This document shows positions 17,501 to 27,800 of a DNA stretch of 64,000 bases, one piece after another. Made by a program: the position numbers and the translations under genes. The stretch covers positions 3,378,325-3,442,324 of the forward strand of contig NZ_CM001373.1 of assembly GCF_000236165.1 (NCBI RefSeq), given 5' to 3'. The notes below the pieces were generated by a model. The model worked only from the letters and a program-made list of their open reading frames with translations, did not search any database and was not told where the DNA came from. Each line of letters starts with the position of its first letter. The stretch's first letter is position 1. Source of the stretch: Fluoribacter dumoffii NY 23 (GTDB lineage: Bacteria > Pseudomonadota > Gammaproteobacteria > Legionellales > Legionellaceae).

Positions 17501-18925
17501 ATGATTGTTATCTTCGTTCATGGCTGGAGTGTCACCCATACCAATACCTATGGGGAGCTTCCCCAATGGCTTCAACATCAAAGTAAGGAAGGGAAACTGG
17601 GTATCAAGGTGGGCAATATCTACCTTGGGCACTACATAAGCTTTAACGATGCGGTAACAGTCGATGATATAGCACGCGCATTTGATCATGCCGTGCGGGA
17701 CGAACTTGCTGACAAGCTGCAAGATGGTGAGCGTTTCGCCTGCGTTACTCACTCTACCGGGGGACCCGTAGTCCGCAAATGGATGGATTTATACTTCAAA
17801 AATAATCTTGCAAAATGTCCTTTGAGTCATCTTATCATGCTGGCTCCCGCCAACCATGGTTCTGCACTGGCGCAACTGGGTAAATCCCGGTTAGGGCGTA
17901 TAAAATGTTTTTTTGAGGGCATTGAGCCCGGGCAACATGTTCTTGATTGGCTTGAGCTTGGAAGCAACATGAGCTGGCAACTAAATGAGAGTTGGCTGGA
18001 TTATGATTGCACTGCCCATGGCATTTATTCCTTTGTTCTTGCCGGACAAAAAATTGACCGCCAGCTTTATGATGCCCTTAATTCTTACACGGGAGAGGCC
18101 GGCTCCGATGGAGTAGTGCGCGTAACCGCTGCCAACATGAATTACAGTTTATTAAAATTGCATCAGGAAGGAACTAATGGCGAAAGTCTGGTTGTCGCCA
18201 AAATGAGACGCACCCAGCCAATGGCCTTTGGGGTTCTGCCCGGATGTTCCCATTCGGGGAATAAAATGGGAATTATCCGCAGTATTACCCTCGCCAATGC
18301 AGCCACCCATCCCACGGCGCTCTGGGTCTTGCGCTGCCTGCAGGTAAAAAATCGTGAGTCTTATACTCGCCTGGCTAAAGAGCTGGATAAGCTGACGCAA
18401 GAAACCCAGAAAAATGAGCATGTTGAACGGGTGAACACACTTATCTATAACCGGGAATATATTACCAATCGCTACTCTATGATTATATTCCGGCTTATTG
18501 ATGACCGGGGCAATCATCTTGACGATTATGATCTGTATTTGACTGCCGGCCCCCAATACAGTGAGGATGCACTCCCTACAGGGTTCTTCGTAGACCGGCA
18601 ACGAAATCAGCTTGACCGAGGCAAACTGACTTATTTCCTTGATTACGATGTCATGGAAGCAGGAATTAATACCCCCCAGATGAAAGGCAACCTGGGGTTT
18701 CGGATTAAGGCACACCCTCAAGCGAATAACCAAGCCCTTGCTTATTACCGGTTACTTGATTTTCACTCTTCGCTCGCTGACATTAATAAAATCCTGCATC
18801 CAAATGAGACAGTCATGGTTGAAATCATGTTACAACGACGGGTAGATAGAAGTGTCTCACGGATCACGAACAACCTCACACCAGCAAAAATCAGTGCCGA
18901 ACCCCTTGGCAAGATGGTTGACTGA
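17501..18925 (+). CDS. alpha/beta hydrolase, lipase/phospholipase-like
   Basis: The 474-residue protein starts directly with a hydrolase core: MIVIFVHGWSVTHTNTY (oxyanion strand with HG), then FACVTHSTGGPVVRKWM with Ser in a T-H-S-T-G-G nucleophile elbow, HLIMLAPANHGSALAQ, an acid candidate in GEAGSDGVVRV, and a late His in LPGCSHSGNKMGI. This layout matches lipases and phospholipases that act on esters. The C-terminal ~170 residues (from about NREYITNRYSMIIFRLIDDRG) look like a beta-sandwich add-on. There is no signal peptide with this start. AAGGAG is spaced well before 17501. The next gene starts 12 bases later on the same strand, so they are probably one operon. Substrate unknown. Confidence 0.8.
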   Translation: MIVIFVHGWSVTHTNTYGELPQWLQHQSKEGKLGIKVGNIYLGHYISFNDAVTVDDIARAFDHAVRDELADKLQDGERFACVTHSTGGPVVRKWMDLYFKNNLAKCPLSHLIMLAPANHGSALAQLGKSRLGRIKCFFEGIEPGQHVLDWLELGSNMSWQLNESWLDYDCTAHGIYSFVLAGQKIDRQLYDALNSYTGEAGSDGVVRVTAANMNYSLLKLHQEGTNGESLVVAKMRRTQPMAFGVLPGCSHSGNKMGIIRSITLANAATHPTALWVLRCLQVKNRESYTRLAKELDKLTQETQKNEHVERVNTLIYNREYITNRYSMIIFRLIDDRGNHLDDYDLYLTAGPQYSEDALPTGFFVDRQRNQLDRGKLTYFLDYDVMEAGINTPQMKGNLGFRIKAHPQANNQALAYYRLLDFHSSLADINKILHPNETVMVEIMLQRRVDRSVSRITNNLTPAKISAEPLGKMVD

Positions 18926-18937
18926 GGCTTTAACTTT

Positions 18938-20934
18938 ATGGTGGCTGATGGTATTCAGCCCTATCTTAGTTTATGGAAAGGACATGGCCTCCATAATCGT
19001 TCCTGTGCAATTCACTTTGATGCTGTTTGCAGGATGAGCGAAAGACAACTTTACGACCACATTGATCAAAATAAAGCAAATTATTATAATAGTCGTCCAA
19101 CTTCAAAGAGGCTATTGATGTGCTTACCAAATTTGAAACCAATTCCAAGTATCCTCAACCCCGGTTATTTATAAGAACAGACAATTCACCCTCTGTCTTA
19201 TGCAAAAAATTTGAGAAATATAAGGGAAGTCCTGCCACCCATATGAATCTAAAAGGCCTTGATGAAGGCGGATATACCGATTCTGGTTATTTGAGCACTT
19301 TTGAATACAGATATGGATTAGGATTAAAGTCAGTTCTGGGTTATGGTGCATTCCATTACGTCCATTTTATTTTTTTAAACAAGGAAATTGCCGAAGTTTC
19401 TTACTTAACAGGGGGAACCTGCGGATTGACACATGATGGAGAGCAAACTCTTTTAATCAATAAAGAAGGAAGCGTGTGGGAAATTCCATATTATCAACAG
19501 GAGATTCCTCAGATTTTCTTTACTCAAGGGGTAGAGGTAGAATTAGGTTCCTTAAACACTCGTTCTGATTATGAAGTTTTATTAGGTGGAAATTGGGGTG
19601 ATTTTGCCGAAATCATCAGTGTCGAAAAAAAATTTGCCCACGAATTATTAAAAGAAGCCCCGGGAAAAAATGAAGAAGAGTTCTATCAATTATTAGTACA
19701 AAATAAATTAATTCCTTACAAGGCTCAAAAAAATGAATTGCAGCAAATTCCTTTTGAACATCGCTGGAATGCTGCATTTGAAAAAGCCAGTTTAATTAAC
19801 TGGTGGAATTGTGTATCCACCGATAAAGAGCAATTACTTGTTTTTACCCAGAGAGAAAACTATCCAAGACCTGATGATTTCAACTTGTTAAAAGAATTAC
19901 AATGTTTACATGCCAGCAAAAACAAGCTAGAACAACAATATCCTGGAATGCAGGAGTACTTTAGCCAGGTGCAGGAGGTCATTTGTAAATACCAGGCGCT
20001 TAGCCGCATATATACAATGTATGAGAATGAGAAACAGGCCTTTTTACGTGTTGGCTTAGGTAATATCCTCTCTGACACGTTTCAGCAGCAACTTAATGCT
20101 AATACAGTGCTTCAGTTATGCAATGAGCTGGATGTTTATTTAGATAATTTAAAAAATGAATTCAAACTGTGTCTGCTTATTAGGAAGATTGCTTCTCTGC
20201 AACTTACCCTGGCGGTTAAAGAAAGTATGTTTCCGGGCTGGACATCGTTGGGGTTACTACTTGAGGAAAAGTGCAAAAAGAATTGTGCCAATTCGAATCA
20301 TGTTGGAAATTTGCATGAGCTCATATTCTTTTTCCATCAAAATACACTCGATGTTAAAGGAGTATTAACCCAACTCAGTGTACGATTCAATGCCTATGAA
20401 TATCGGCAACATTATACTATGTCCTTACCAATAGTAAGTTTTTGTAATGCAATACAAGAATCAGAACTACCCACTAAAGAGTTGGCGAAGTGGTTAAGGG
20501 ATTTTTATATTGATTATGCTATTCACTTTTTTCAATCCACTGACGATTACCAAAAAATAAATGAATACGGCAAATTAATGGATGTCCTTCTCGATAATTT
20601 AAAAAACCTGCATGATTCCATGATCAAGCTGGTAAATGGGAAAAAGCTGGAAAAGACACTGAAACATAACTTCCTGCGTGAAATCCAAAATAACATCATG
20701 TTTACCCTCATGCATTTTAAAAAGGTAAAGGAGAGTGATCCTCACGCTGCAGGACAGGAAGTACTCGATAAAATAAAAAAATTATCTCGGTGGGCAACGG
20801 TTATTTCTACAGGAAAATACAATTCAATTTATTCAACAAGTGCGCGTATGTTCTATGAACCTTTTAATAATCAGAAAAGAATAGTGTTACTGGATCAATT
20901 AGAACCTCCTTCCCAAAAGAGCAAGATCCAATAG
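18938..20934 (+). pseudogene. large orphan gene broken by a single-base frameshift near 19105
   Basis: Two frames join: 18938-~19103 codes MVADGIQPYLSLWKGHGLHN...YYNSRPTS, and from ~19105 the +1 frame continues KEAIDVLTKFETNSKYPQPRLF to a stop at 20934. Restoring one A in CTTCAAAGAGG gives an unbroken PTS-KEAIDVL reading of about 665 residues. The long part alone (from GTG 19120, 604 residues) is all that survives in one frame. I recognise no domain. It has THDGEQTLLINKEGSVWE, LGGNWGDFAEII and long helical stretches with many Leu/Gln/Asn in the last 350 residues. The gene sits 12 bases after the hydrolase and may be its partner. A sequencing error is not excluded. Confidence 0.65.
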
Positions 20935-20984
20935 TCCATAATCCCCCACTCCTAGCTTGGTCATGAAAATCTATCTTGCTTTTC

Positions 20985-21896
20985 CTAAATCCAGTTTTCA
21001 TTGGCTGTGAAGGCAATAGTTAACCAACGTTCCGGTGTGTCTTTGCCAATGGCCAAGGCTATTTCATTTCGAATTGCATCCAGGGTTTGAATATTTGCAA
21101 TAGGATAGTCGTGGGGTATTACAATATGGATTTCAATAAATTGGGCACGACCGATTTTTGCAACGTAGCTGGTATAAGTCTTTAAATCATGCTGTTTGAT
21201 AAGCCCATCTAAAAATCCCCTTATTTTTTCATCAAGATCTAAAGGAGCTATAAGAAATATGTCTCGCAGGGCATCCCGAACTGCGCCCATAGGCACAAAA
21301 ATCAAACAAGCAGAAAGAACGGCTAAGATGAGCGGATCAATATAGGGTGTGGCATATCCGTACACGCCATTATCCAACCAGGCTGCTATACCAAATGCCA
21401 ACAGGAGGGAAGATGAAATTAATGCCGACATTAACCAGCTTTGGATATCTAAGCGCAAGAATTCGGATTTAATTTTACGGTTTTTTTTAAGCAAATAAAA
21501 ATACATGCCGGTCGATAAAAAAAATACCAAGAGAGCGAAGACAAAAGCTAAATCAAAATTCAGTTCATGCCCTCCGGACATTAAACCGCCGATCGCATTG
21601 ACCAACGCATAAGTACAAAGGAGGATTAGTATGCTTCCATTCAAAACGAGTACCATGGGCTCGACATGCCAGAAGCCATATTGGAATCTCCGATTTCCCT
21701 TGCTGGTCAACAGACGGGTAACAAAAAGGGCAAGAACTGACATGAAGGTATCTACCATATTAAACATACCGTCAAAAACAATAGCCAGTGACCCTGACAA
21801 CAACCCAAACAAAATTCCTACTATCGCCAAGAGAAAGGTAACCGCTATTGAAATTTTAAGGGCTCGCCGTTCATGAAACCCATCTGCTATGTTCAT
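20985..21896 (-). CDS. cation diffusion facilitator (CDF) transporter
   Basis: Exports divalent metals (zinc, iron, cobalt or manganese in family members) by proton exchange at the inner membrane. The 303-residue protein has six membrane segments, with the CDF motif in the second (SLAIVFDGMFNMVDTFMSVLALFV) and a fifth-segment partner (EFLRLDIQSWLMSALISSSLLLA). The C-terminal cytoplasmic domain ends in IGRAQFIEIHIVIPHDYPIANIQTLDAIRNEIALAIG, a ferredoxin-like fold with the usual pattern. The classical D-x-x-x-D pairs are partly conserved (D in FDGMFNMVD), so the metal cannot be named. The gene faces the pseudogene tail-to-tail across 50 bases. Confidence 0.9.
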   Translation of the reverse strand: MNIADGFHERRALKISIAVTFLLAIVGILFGLLSGSLAIVFDGMFNMVDTFMSVLALFVTRLLTSKGNRRFQYGFWHVEPMVLVLNGSILILLCTYALVNAIGGLMSGGHELNFDLAFVFALLVFFLSTGMYFYLLKKNRKIKSEFLRLDIQSWLMSALISSSLLLAFGIAAWLDNGVYGYATPYIDPLILAVLSACLIFVPMGAVRDALRDIFLIAPLDLDEKIRGFLDGLIKQHDLKTYTSYVAKIGRAQFIEIHIVIPHDYPIANIQTLDAIRNEIALAIGKDTPERWLTIAFTANENWI

Positions 21897-22133
21897 GGAA
21901 GATATCCTAGTACAAATAGTACATTATTGACCAAATTGATATGGAGCTTCAACCGCACGCGTAATTTGATTGCTTGCCATCAGAATTTTTTGGGAATCTG
22001 CACCCATAAATAGGTTTCAACTTTCCCAGGCTTGAAAAAATGGTTGAAGGTTTTTTTTCATTTTTTATATATTTTAAAGCAAAGTATAGCATTTTATAAT
22101 AAAACATAATATTCTTGCGGTTTTGGAGAAATT

Positions 22134-22346
22134 ATGGGCATTGTAAAAATTTCTGATGAGTTGCACGAAGCAACCAAACTGATGGCAAGAGCAATGAGTC
22201 GCTCAATCAATTCTCAAGCAGAATACTGGATTAGGATAGGAAAACTGGCAGAAGAAAACCCTTCTATCACTTATTCCGAGATCCTCAAGATTTTGATAAA
22301 CCAAGCATCAATAGGTGAAATAAACGATGTTAGTGAAGACGCCTGA
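22134..22346 (+). CDS. ParD-like ribbon-helix-helix protein, partner of map
   Basis: A 70-residue protein of the ParD-like family: MGIVKISDELHEATKLMARAMSRSINSQAEYWIRIGKLAEENP. The first strand (VKISDEL) and the helix pair with Ser/Arg in the turn (MSRSINSQAE) are the ribbon-helix-helix DNA-binding fold. GGAG stands six bases before the ATG. It overlaps the map gene by 20 bases, a gene pair known in Gammaproteobacteria; no ParE toxin is present, so it is more likely a regulator of map than an antitoxin. Confidence 0.85.
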   Translation: MGIVKISDELHEATKLMARAMSRSINSQAEYWIRIGKLAEENPSITYSEILKILINQASIGEINDVSEDA

Positions 22347-23094
22347 GGAAATACAAAAAATGCGGGTGGCGGGGAATTTGGCCGCATCCGTACTGCACAT
22401 GATTGCACCTCATGTAACTGAGGGGACCAGCACCAATGAGCTTGAGCGAATTTGCCGCCAATACATACTCGAAGAATTGAAAGCCATTCCCTCTACATTA
22501 AATCATTATGGATTTCCTGCATGCATTTGCACGTCCATAAATCATGTGGTCTGTCATGGAATACCTTCCGACAAAAAGCTTAAAGATGGTGATATTATCA
22601 ATATCGATGTGACGGTACAAAAAAACGGTTATATCGGCGATACCAGTAAAATGTTTCTCATTGGCAAGGTAAAACCTTTTGCAAAAAAATTAGTAGATGT
22701 AACCCAGGAATGCTTGTATCAAGCCATATCGATCGTGCGCCCCGGAACTCACCTTGGGGATATCGGGAATATCATCCAAAAACATGCTGAAAAACATCGG
22801 TATTCAGTCGTACGTGAGTATGGTGGTCATGGAATCGGTAAATCAATGTGGGAAGAACCGGAGGTAATGCACTATGGCAAACCCCACACCGGGTTAAAAT
22901 TACAAGCAGGCATGACCTTCACTATCGAGCCGATGCTCAATTTGGGAAGCAAAGAAATCAAAACTTTAGGAGACGGCTGGACTGTCGTCACCAAAGATCA
23001 CAAATTATCTGCGCAATGGGAGCATACCATTTTGGTAACCGATACCGGGTATGAGATATTGACCCTAAGACCCGATGAACAATTAAGTATTTAA
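22327..23094 (+). CDS. map: type I methionine aminopeptidase
   Basis: Removes the initiator methionine from nascent proteins when the next residue is small. The 255-residue protein has all five metal ligands at expected spacing: Asp94 (INIDVTV), Asp105 (GDTSKMF), His168 (GGHGIG), Glu201 (TIEPMLNLG) and Glu232 (WEHTILVT), plus the substrate-facing His77 (CHGIP). No N-terminal zinc-finger extension is present. It is translated from within the end of the ParD-like gene, so its translation is coupled. A second map elsewhere in the genome is likely, since the ParD-linked copy is usually an extra one. Followed by palindrome copy 2. Confidence 0.94.
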   Translation: MLVKTPEEIQKMRVAGNLAASVLHMIAPHVTEGTSTNELERICRQYILEELKAIPSTLNHYGFPACICTSINHVVCHGIPSDKKLKDGDIINIDVTVQKNGYIGDTSKMFLIGKVKPFAKKLVDVTQECLYQAISIVRPGTHLGDIGNIIQKHAEKHRYSVVREYGGHGIGKSMWEEPEVMHYGKPHTGLKLQAGMTFTIEPMLNLGSKEIKTLGDGWTVVTKDHKLSAQWEHTILVTDTGYEILTLRPDEQLSI

Positions 23095-23122
23095 CATTAT
23101 AAAAAATTGAAATCCATTGATT

Positions 23123-23142
23123 CCTGGTTGCAAGCAACCAGG
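23123..23142. repeat. CCTGGTTGC/GCAACCAGG palindrome, copy 2
   Basis: Arms are identical to copy 1 with AA between. It lies between the convergent map and outer-membrane protein genes. Confidence 0.9.
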
Positions 23143-23185
23143 TTTTCCAAAGATTTTGCGATTTAATTCATTGCAGTAAGGATCC

Positions 23186-23821
23186 CTATTTATAACTGCC
23201 GAGATCAAATCGATAGATTACACCCAAATTCGCCATACTTGCCAGGAGGTGTTTGCCCCAATTACTGTTATCAGTTGATGCGGTAAAGCGATATGCGGCG
23301 TTGGCTGCAAAATTCTTCCCAAAATTATAAGTCAATCCTGCAGTCCCCTGATAAGCAAAAGAGTCTTGATCCACATTAAAATGGGGGCGTTTAAAACGGC
23401 TTGTACTGTTTAAGGTGGCGTGCATAAAAGCATAGCCGATACCTACCCCAAGAAAGGGAGAAAGTTTACCTACTCCAGCAAAATCATAATAAATATTTGC
23501 CATCAGGATATTTGCTCTGGTCCCTCCATCAATATCCAATGCTTTTCTATGGTTTACACTGTATTGATTGGTATCCGCATATAAGTATGTGTATTGGAAT
23601 TCATAACGGATAGGATTGCTTTGATAGCCTATGCCCCCACCAGCATTATAGCCATAACGATAATGCACGTCCGAGAGCAAATATCCATAATAAAGTCTTT
23701 CTACATTGGAAGGTAGGTAAGTGTAGCCGCCAAAGCCGCTGGCATACCAGCCATTAACAGTATTCGAAGCAGACACAGCCCCAGCGAATAATATAGCGGT
23801 AGTAAATAATGCACGTCTCAT
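23186..23821 (-). CDS. small outer-membrane beta-barrel protein
   Basis: A signal peptide at residues 1-18 (MRRALFTTAILFAGAVSA) precedes an eight-stranded barrel in OmpA/OmpX style: alternating hydrophobic residues with aromatic girdles, such as GWYASGFGGYTYL, YGYNAGGGIGYQSN, YEFQYTYLYAD, LSPFLGVGIGYAF, AGLTYNFGKNFAANAAYRF and a last strand ANLGVIYRFDLGSYK. Length (211) fits. Such proteins are abundant in Legionella outer membranes, possibly for surface interaction. The exact role is unknown. Confidence 0.85.
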   Translation of the reverse strand: MRRALFTTAILFAGAVSASNTVNGWYASGFGGYTYLPSNVERLYYGYLLSDVHYRYGYNAGGGIGYQSNPIRYEFQYTYLYADTNQYSVNHRKALDIDGGTRANILMANIYYDFAGVGKLSPFLGVGIGYAFMHATLNSTSRFKRPHFNVDQDSFAYQGTAGLTYNFGKNFAANAAYRFTASTDNSNWGKHLLASMANLGVIYRFDLGSYK

Positions 23822-23934
23822 GACATTCCTTTGTTGTTCTTTTGGGTAATGTTAGCGAGTTAAATTAAATTTGCAATCCTTTTATCTCAAACTGTCGGAA
23901 GTCGATAAAAACAAACCTCTTTTGTTGTTCCATT

Positions 23935-24732
23935 ATGTTTAAAATCAAGGCATTGGCATTATTTACCCTTGATTTATCAAGCTTGACGATACCTATCTGT
24001 TTGTTATATTCATGTAAGTTAGTACCCCCATTAATGAAAAAGATGATTACCCTTTTTAAACGCCTGCAGCTAGATAAAGAATTTTTTTCTCGTCCCCCAG
24101 ATCCGTCCCATATTTTTTATGCGGGGAAAACAGCAGTTAATTGTAAAGCGGATTCCTTTTCTATTAATTCTTTATCCACGTTTAAAGAATTATTGGATCA
24201 GGAAAAAGAAACCATTTTCCGTTTTTTAGTGGATACCGGAGGTAAATTGTGGTTCGCTTTTGAAACCCGGCCTGGCAATAATGCACCCAAGCATTTTCAA
24301 ATGACTGGTGACCCTTTCGAAACAGCATGCTGCCTGACTGCAGGAAATATAAAATTTAAAGCAAAAACAGGAGCGGTTTTGAAGAATATTAGCCATCGCA
24401 GCGGCGATTTTCATCCCTCCTTTGTTTCACTGCGTTGGATGATGGCAATTCTTCTTATCAATGAAGAGTTCCTTCCATTTAAGTTGCCCAGGTTTATTAT
24501 AATTAAAGAGATAAAAAACAAGAAAATTTATAAACATGTCTGGAGTTTAAAAAGACTCAAGAAATGGTTGAATAGTTTTGCACATGAATCCTACATAAAG
24601 TCATTATACCAACCTAATCTTGGCAGCAAAACAGTACATTATGAATCGACAAGACACAGCACCGAATCCTCCCCTATTACCCTATTGACTGAAAAGGTAA
24701 TCCCAAAGCATCCTGAAGCAGTCAATTATTGA
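23935..24732 (+). CDS. Legionella-type orphan protein (SGDF motif family), unknown function
   Basis: Up to 265 residues; the start is uncertain and MKKMITLFK (24034) is as likely as 23935. The core contains WFAFETRPGNNAPKHFQMTG, ACCLTAGNIKF, and ISHRSGDFHPSFVSLRWMM, a set I associate with a family of orphan proteins found repeatedly in Legionella genomes: an AL/FE strand, an H-F-x-M pair, a C-L-T-A-G-N line and H-x-S-G-D-F-x-P-S. Its function is not known to me. The N-terminal ~30 residues of the long form include a hydrophobic stretch (ALALFTLDLSSLTIPICLLYS) that could be a false upstream extension. The Lys/Arg-rich KKWLNSFAHES tail is soluble. Confidence 0.6.
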   Translation: MFKIKALALFTLDLSSLTIPICLLYSCKLVPPLMKKMITLFKRLQLDKEFFSRPPDPSHIFYAGKTAVNCKADSFSINSLSTFKELLDQEKETIFRFLVDTGGKLWFAFETRPGNNAPKHFQMTGDPFETACCLTAGNIKFKAKTGAVLKNISHRSGDFHPSFVSLRWMMAILLINEEFLPFKLPRFIIIKEIKNKKIYKHVWSLKRLKKWLNSFAHESYIKSLYQPNLGSKTVHYESTRHSTESSPITLLTEKVIPKHPEAVNY

Positions 24733-24805
24733 TGGCCTGAAGAATGATTGGCGAATACAAAAACAGTAGATAGGTTATCTGCTCTAGCATTAAGGATTTT
24801 GTAAA

Positions 24806-24825
24806 CCTGGTTGCAAGCAACCAGG
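24806..24825. repeat. CCTGGTTGC/GCAACCAGG palindrome, copy 3
   Basis: Perfect arms with AA between, as in copy 2. It lies between convergent genes ending at 24732 and 24872. Confidence 0.9.
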
Positions 24826-24871
24826 TTAGCAGGACACGATATAGCTTTAAAATTTAGCTTCATCTTAGGGA

Positions 24872-27800
24872 TTAAAAACCACCTGGGAGATTGATAGCTC
24901 CAGCTTTATCCGGGGTTGCAGGCGTTGAGTTAATATAACATCCTTTAGATTTGTCATTTATTATGCTAACCCCCCCATCATTACCAATCGCTAAAGTACA
25001 CAGGTCACTATTACTTCCGGCAATCGTCATTACTGAAGATCCAGCAATGTTTTTCACCAGACAGGCAGGATTTTTAGTGATTGGATCCGGACAGGTTATA
25101 CTGCTATTTATCAGCACAGGTTTAAACGGATAACCCACATAGATCATGTAGGAAAATTGGGTTACAGGAGGAGAGGGATCCTCATTACCACAAACACTTA
25201 CTTTTATTTCGCCCGGTTGTATGTTCTCCAAACTGCAAACCAAACTTCCCTGGTTATAAAAATTAACCTGTTTCGCAGACGCTTCATTGTTATAAGCCGC
25301 CACATAAGTACTATCCCCCGCCCCAAAGACAGCATATGCGGGAGTGTCTGCGCTCAGTGACGTATTTAAAGGTCCAAGTGCCTTCAAATTTTGAATCCAG
25401 TAAAAAATACTGGGTTTGGATTCACCTGGATCAGGGGTATGGGCTTGTGCATCGAAATATTGTGTATAGTATTGCGATGCTTTCAGAGGATCACCTAAAG
25501 CCAGGTATTTCAACAAGGTACCACAATAAGCAGAATTTGCTGCATCGCCAGAACAGGGATTTTTAGCATCTTCATTGTAGACTCTGGTTACAAAACCTGG
25601 ATCATAGCCCAGATAGAAGGATCCCGCATTTATAGGTAGGGTATTGGATGCCAGATTTTGATAATAACAAGGTTGACCCGCGCAGAAATAAGTTGAGCGA
25701 TCCAGCTTGCCACCCCAGACATTGCCAACCAGTAAATAGTTTTGTCCGGTAGTCGTGTTTGACCATCCCGTTGGGAAAACACCTGAATCCGGATTCTGGT
25801 TAAAATGATAGTGATTTAACCCCTGTTCTTCCGTAGTATAAAGATACAAACCTGTTTCCACCAAGGTTTGAGGAGAAGTAGTATCTCCATCAAAATGAAC
25901 CCCTTCCGTATTTAAACCCCATAGAATAATCGCCTGAGCCAAATTCATAAATTCAGCGCTGTCTTCCTCATTCACATTATCAAAGCTATAAGGCATTCCT
26001 AAAGCTGAGGATAAACCCGCGTAGGGATCAAAGCTTCGGAAATGGGGGAATCGGGTTGCTCCTTCATCTTGCTGATATCTGTAATCGCAAATATCGCGAA
26101 TGAGCAAATTAACCATAGCACCATAATTTTGAGCCCATTCTTTATCGAATTGTGCAATGGTTGCGGCAGCATCCAATAAATAGCCCCAGTGAAACGGATG
26201 ATCCGTTAAGGTGGTCGCGGTAAAAAAGCCACTAGGAAATCCCATCATTGTATACCATTGGCTGTTATAGGAATAAAACCAGCTTCCCTCCGGCCGCGTA
26301 CAATTGGTAGATCCATCCGGGCAAGGATCGGTATAATTTAACCCTGTCAGGAAACTGGTAACCTGATTCTTCAAGTTAGTCAGCATCTCATCTCGAATCT
26401 TCTTATATTGGGGATTTGGAGTTGAAGTTCCCATTAACACATTGGCTATTTTTATAAGTTGCGCTTCCCTGCTTAACAATTTGCCTGTTGCATAGGTATC
26501 AGTCCAGGGATTTTTGGCATCCAGGTGGGGATCAGGAGGTAATGCGAAGGAATAACTTGCGATTTTATCCAGATCAGCCTGGCTAAGACGATTCGGCAAT
26601 ACCGGCAAAACTCCATGAAAGCCTACTTCGGTAGAAAAGGAAGAAGTTTCTCCGGATATTGCAGGGACCACATAAGCATGCATGGTACCTTTCAAAGTCT
26701 TGACAGTACCTTGATTGCCCGCACAATTATCCTGGAACAAACAGTTCGCTTTCTCACTACTGCTCATGTTTTTAATTTGCCAGGGATAGAGCAGAACCAA
26801 AGGTTGTTTTTTTAATGCAGTATTCGCATAAACTGTTTGTGAATCGAAATTAAAATGGGTAATCACTTTAGCGTTATTTTTATCGTATTCATAAGTGATG
26901 CTTGTGTTTTTGATATACGTATAAGCATAAGGCTTGAATTGGCTTGCCATCGTAACTGCTTCTGAATCAGAAGAAGCAGGAATAACAGCCAAAGAAAAAT
27001 AACGATTTATTTCTGTGGTATTAATTGAAGTAGCAGGAACAATAACCCCGCTCCCCCCCTGATTTACCGGGACGATTACCGCACCCGCACTGGTTTTCCA
27101 GGGCGCAATTGATGCATCAGGATTTGTAAAATAAGCGTAATAGCGATAGCGCTGATCAGACGCATTCTTTGTTTTAAAAACACTCAAACCTTTTTCCTGG
27201 CTTAATAGTTTTGCATCCTGCGAATTAGTAAACTGCAGATAAGCAGCATTTTGATTGCTTTTCTTCTCGACAAAAATAAAAGGAGAACCTTCTACTACAC
27301 TGGCAGCAAGGAGAGGAGAATTATTGCGCGCCCAACCCACTGTGACCATCCAATCAGAATAATCAGCAACTAAAGGGGCCGTCCCCATCAAATCACCTGT
27401 GGTCAGTGTAACATCGAGCGTATTATCATATCCACGGTCGACATGGACATTATCCACTTTGGCATTTTGCAAAGGAATTCCTAAAGAAATCCCTTTTTCT
27501 GTCAAGCGCACAGTAAGTGGATTAGGAATTAACAATAAGGGATTCAGATAATCACTATCTTGAATTTGTCCGGCAGCTTTATCGACGGCAAGCATGGGGG
27601 TCCACCATTGCCCCGTAGTGATTGGTTTGTTCCCCAACCCAAATTGGCTCCCTTGAAATACAGATTTTAAGGTCGAATAGTTGTTTATAAGCGGATAACC
27701 TGCATCTTTCGAAACCCGGCCTGGATATTTTTGTGCAAGCTTTTTAATTTGTTGCTCGTCATAATAAATGCCTTGACCCAGCTGTGTAGCTCCATGAATG

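Noticed and set aside
18152-18733. 193-codon minus-strand frame inside the hydrolase gene
   Set aside because: Shadow of the hydrolase; no site and no domain.
22134-22346. ParD-like protein as a toxin-antitoxin antitoxin
   Set aside because: The neighbour is map, not a ParE toxin; the pair is known as a regulator/peptidase unit.
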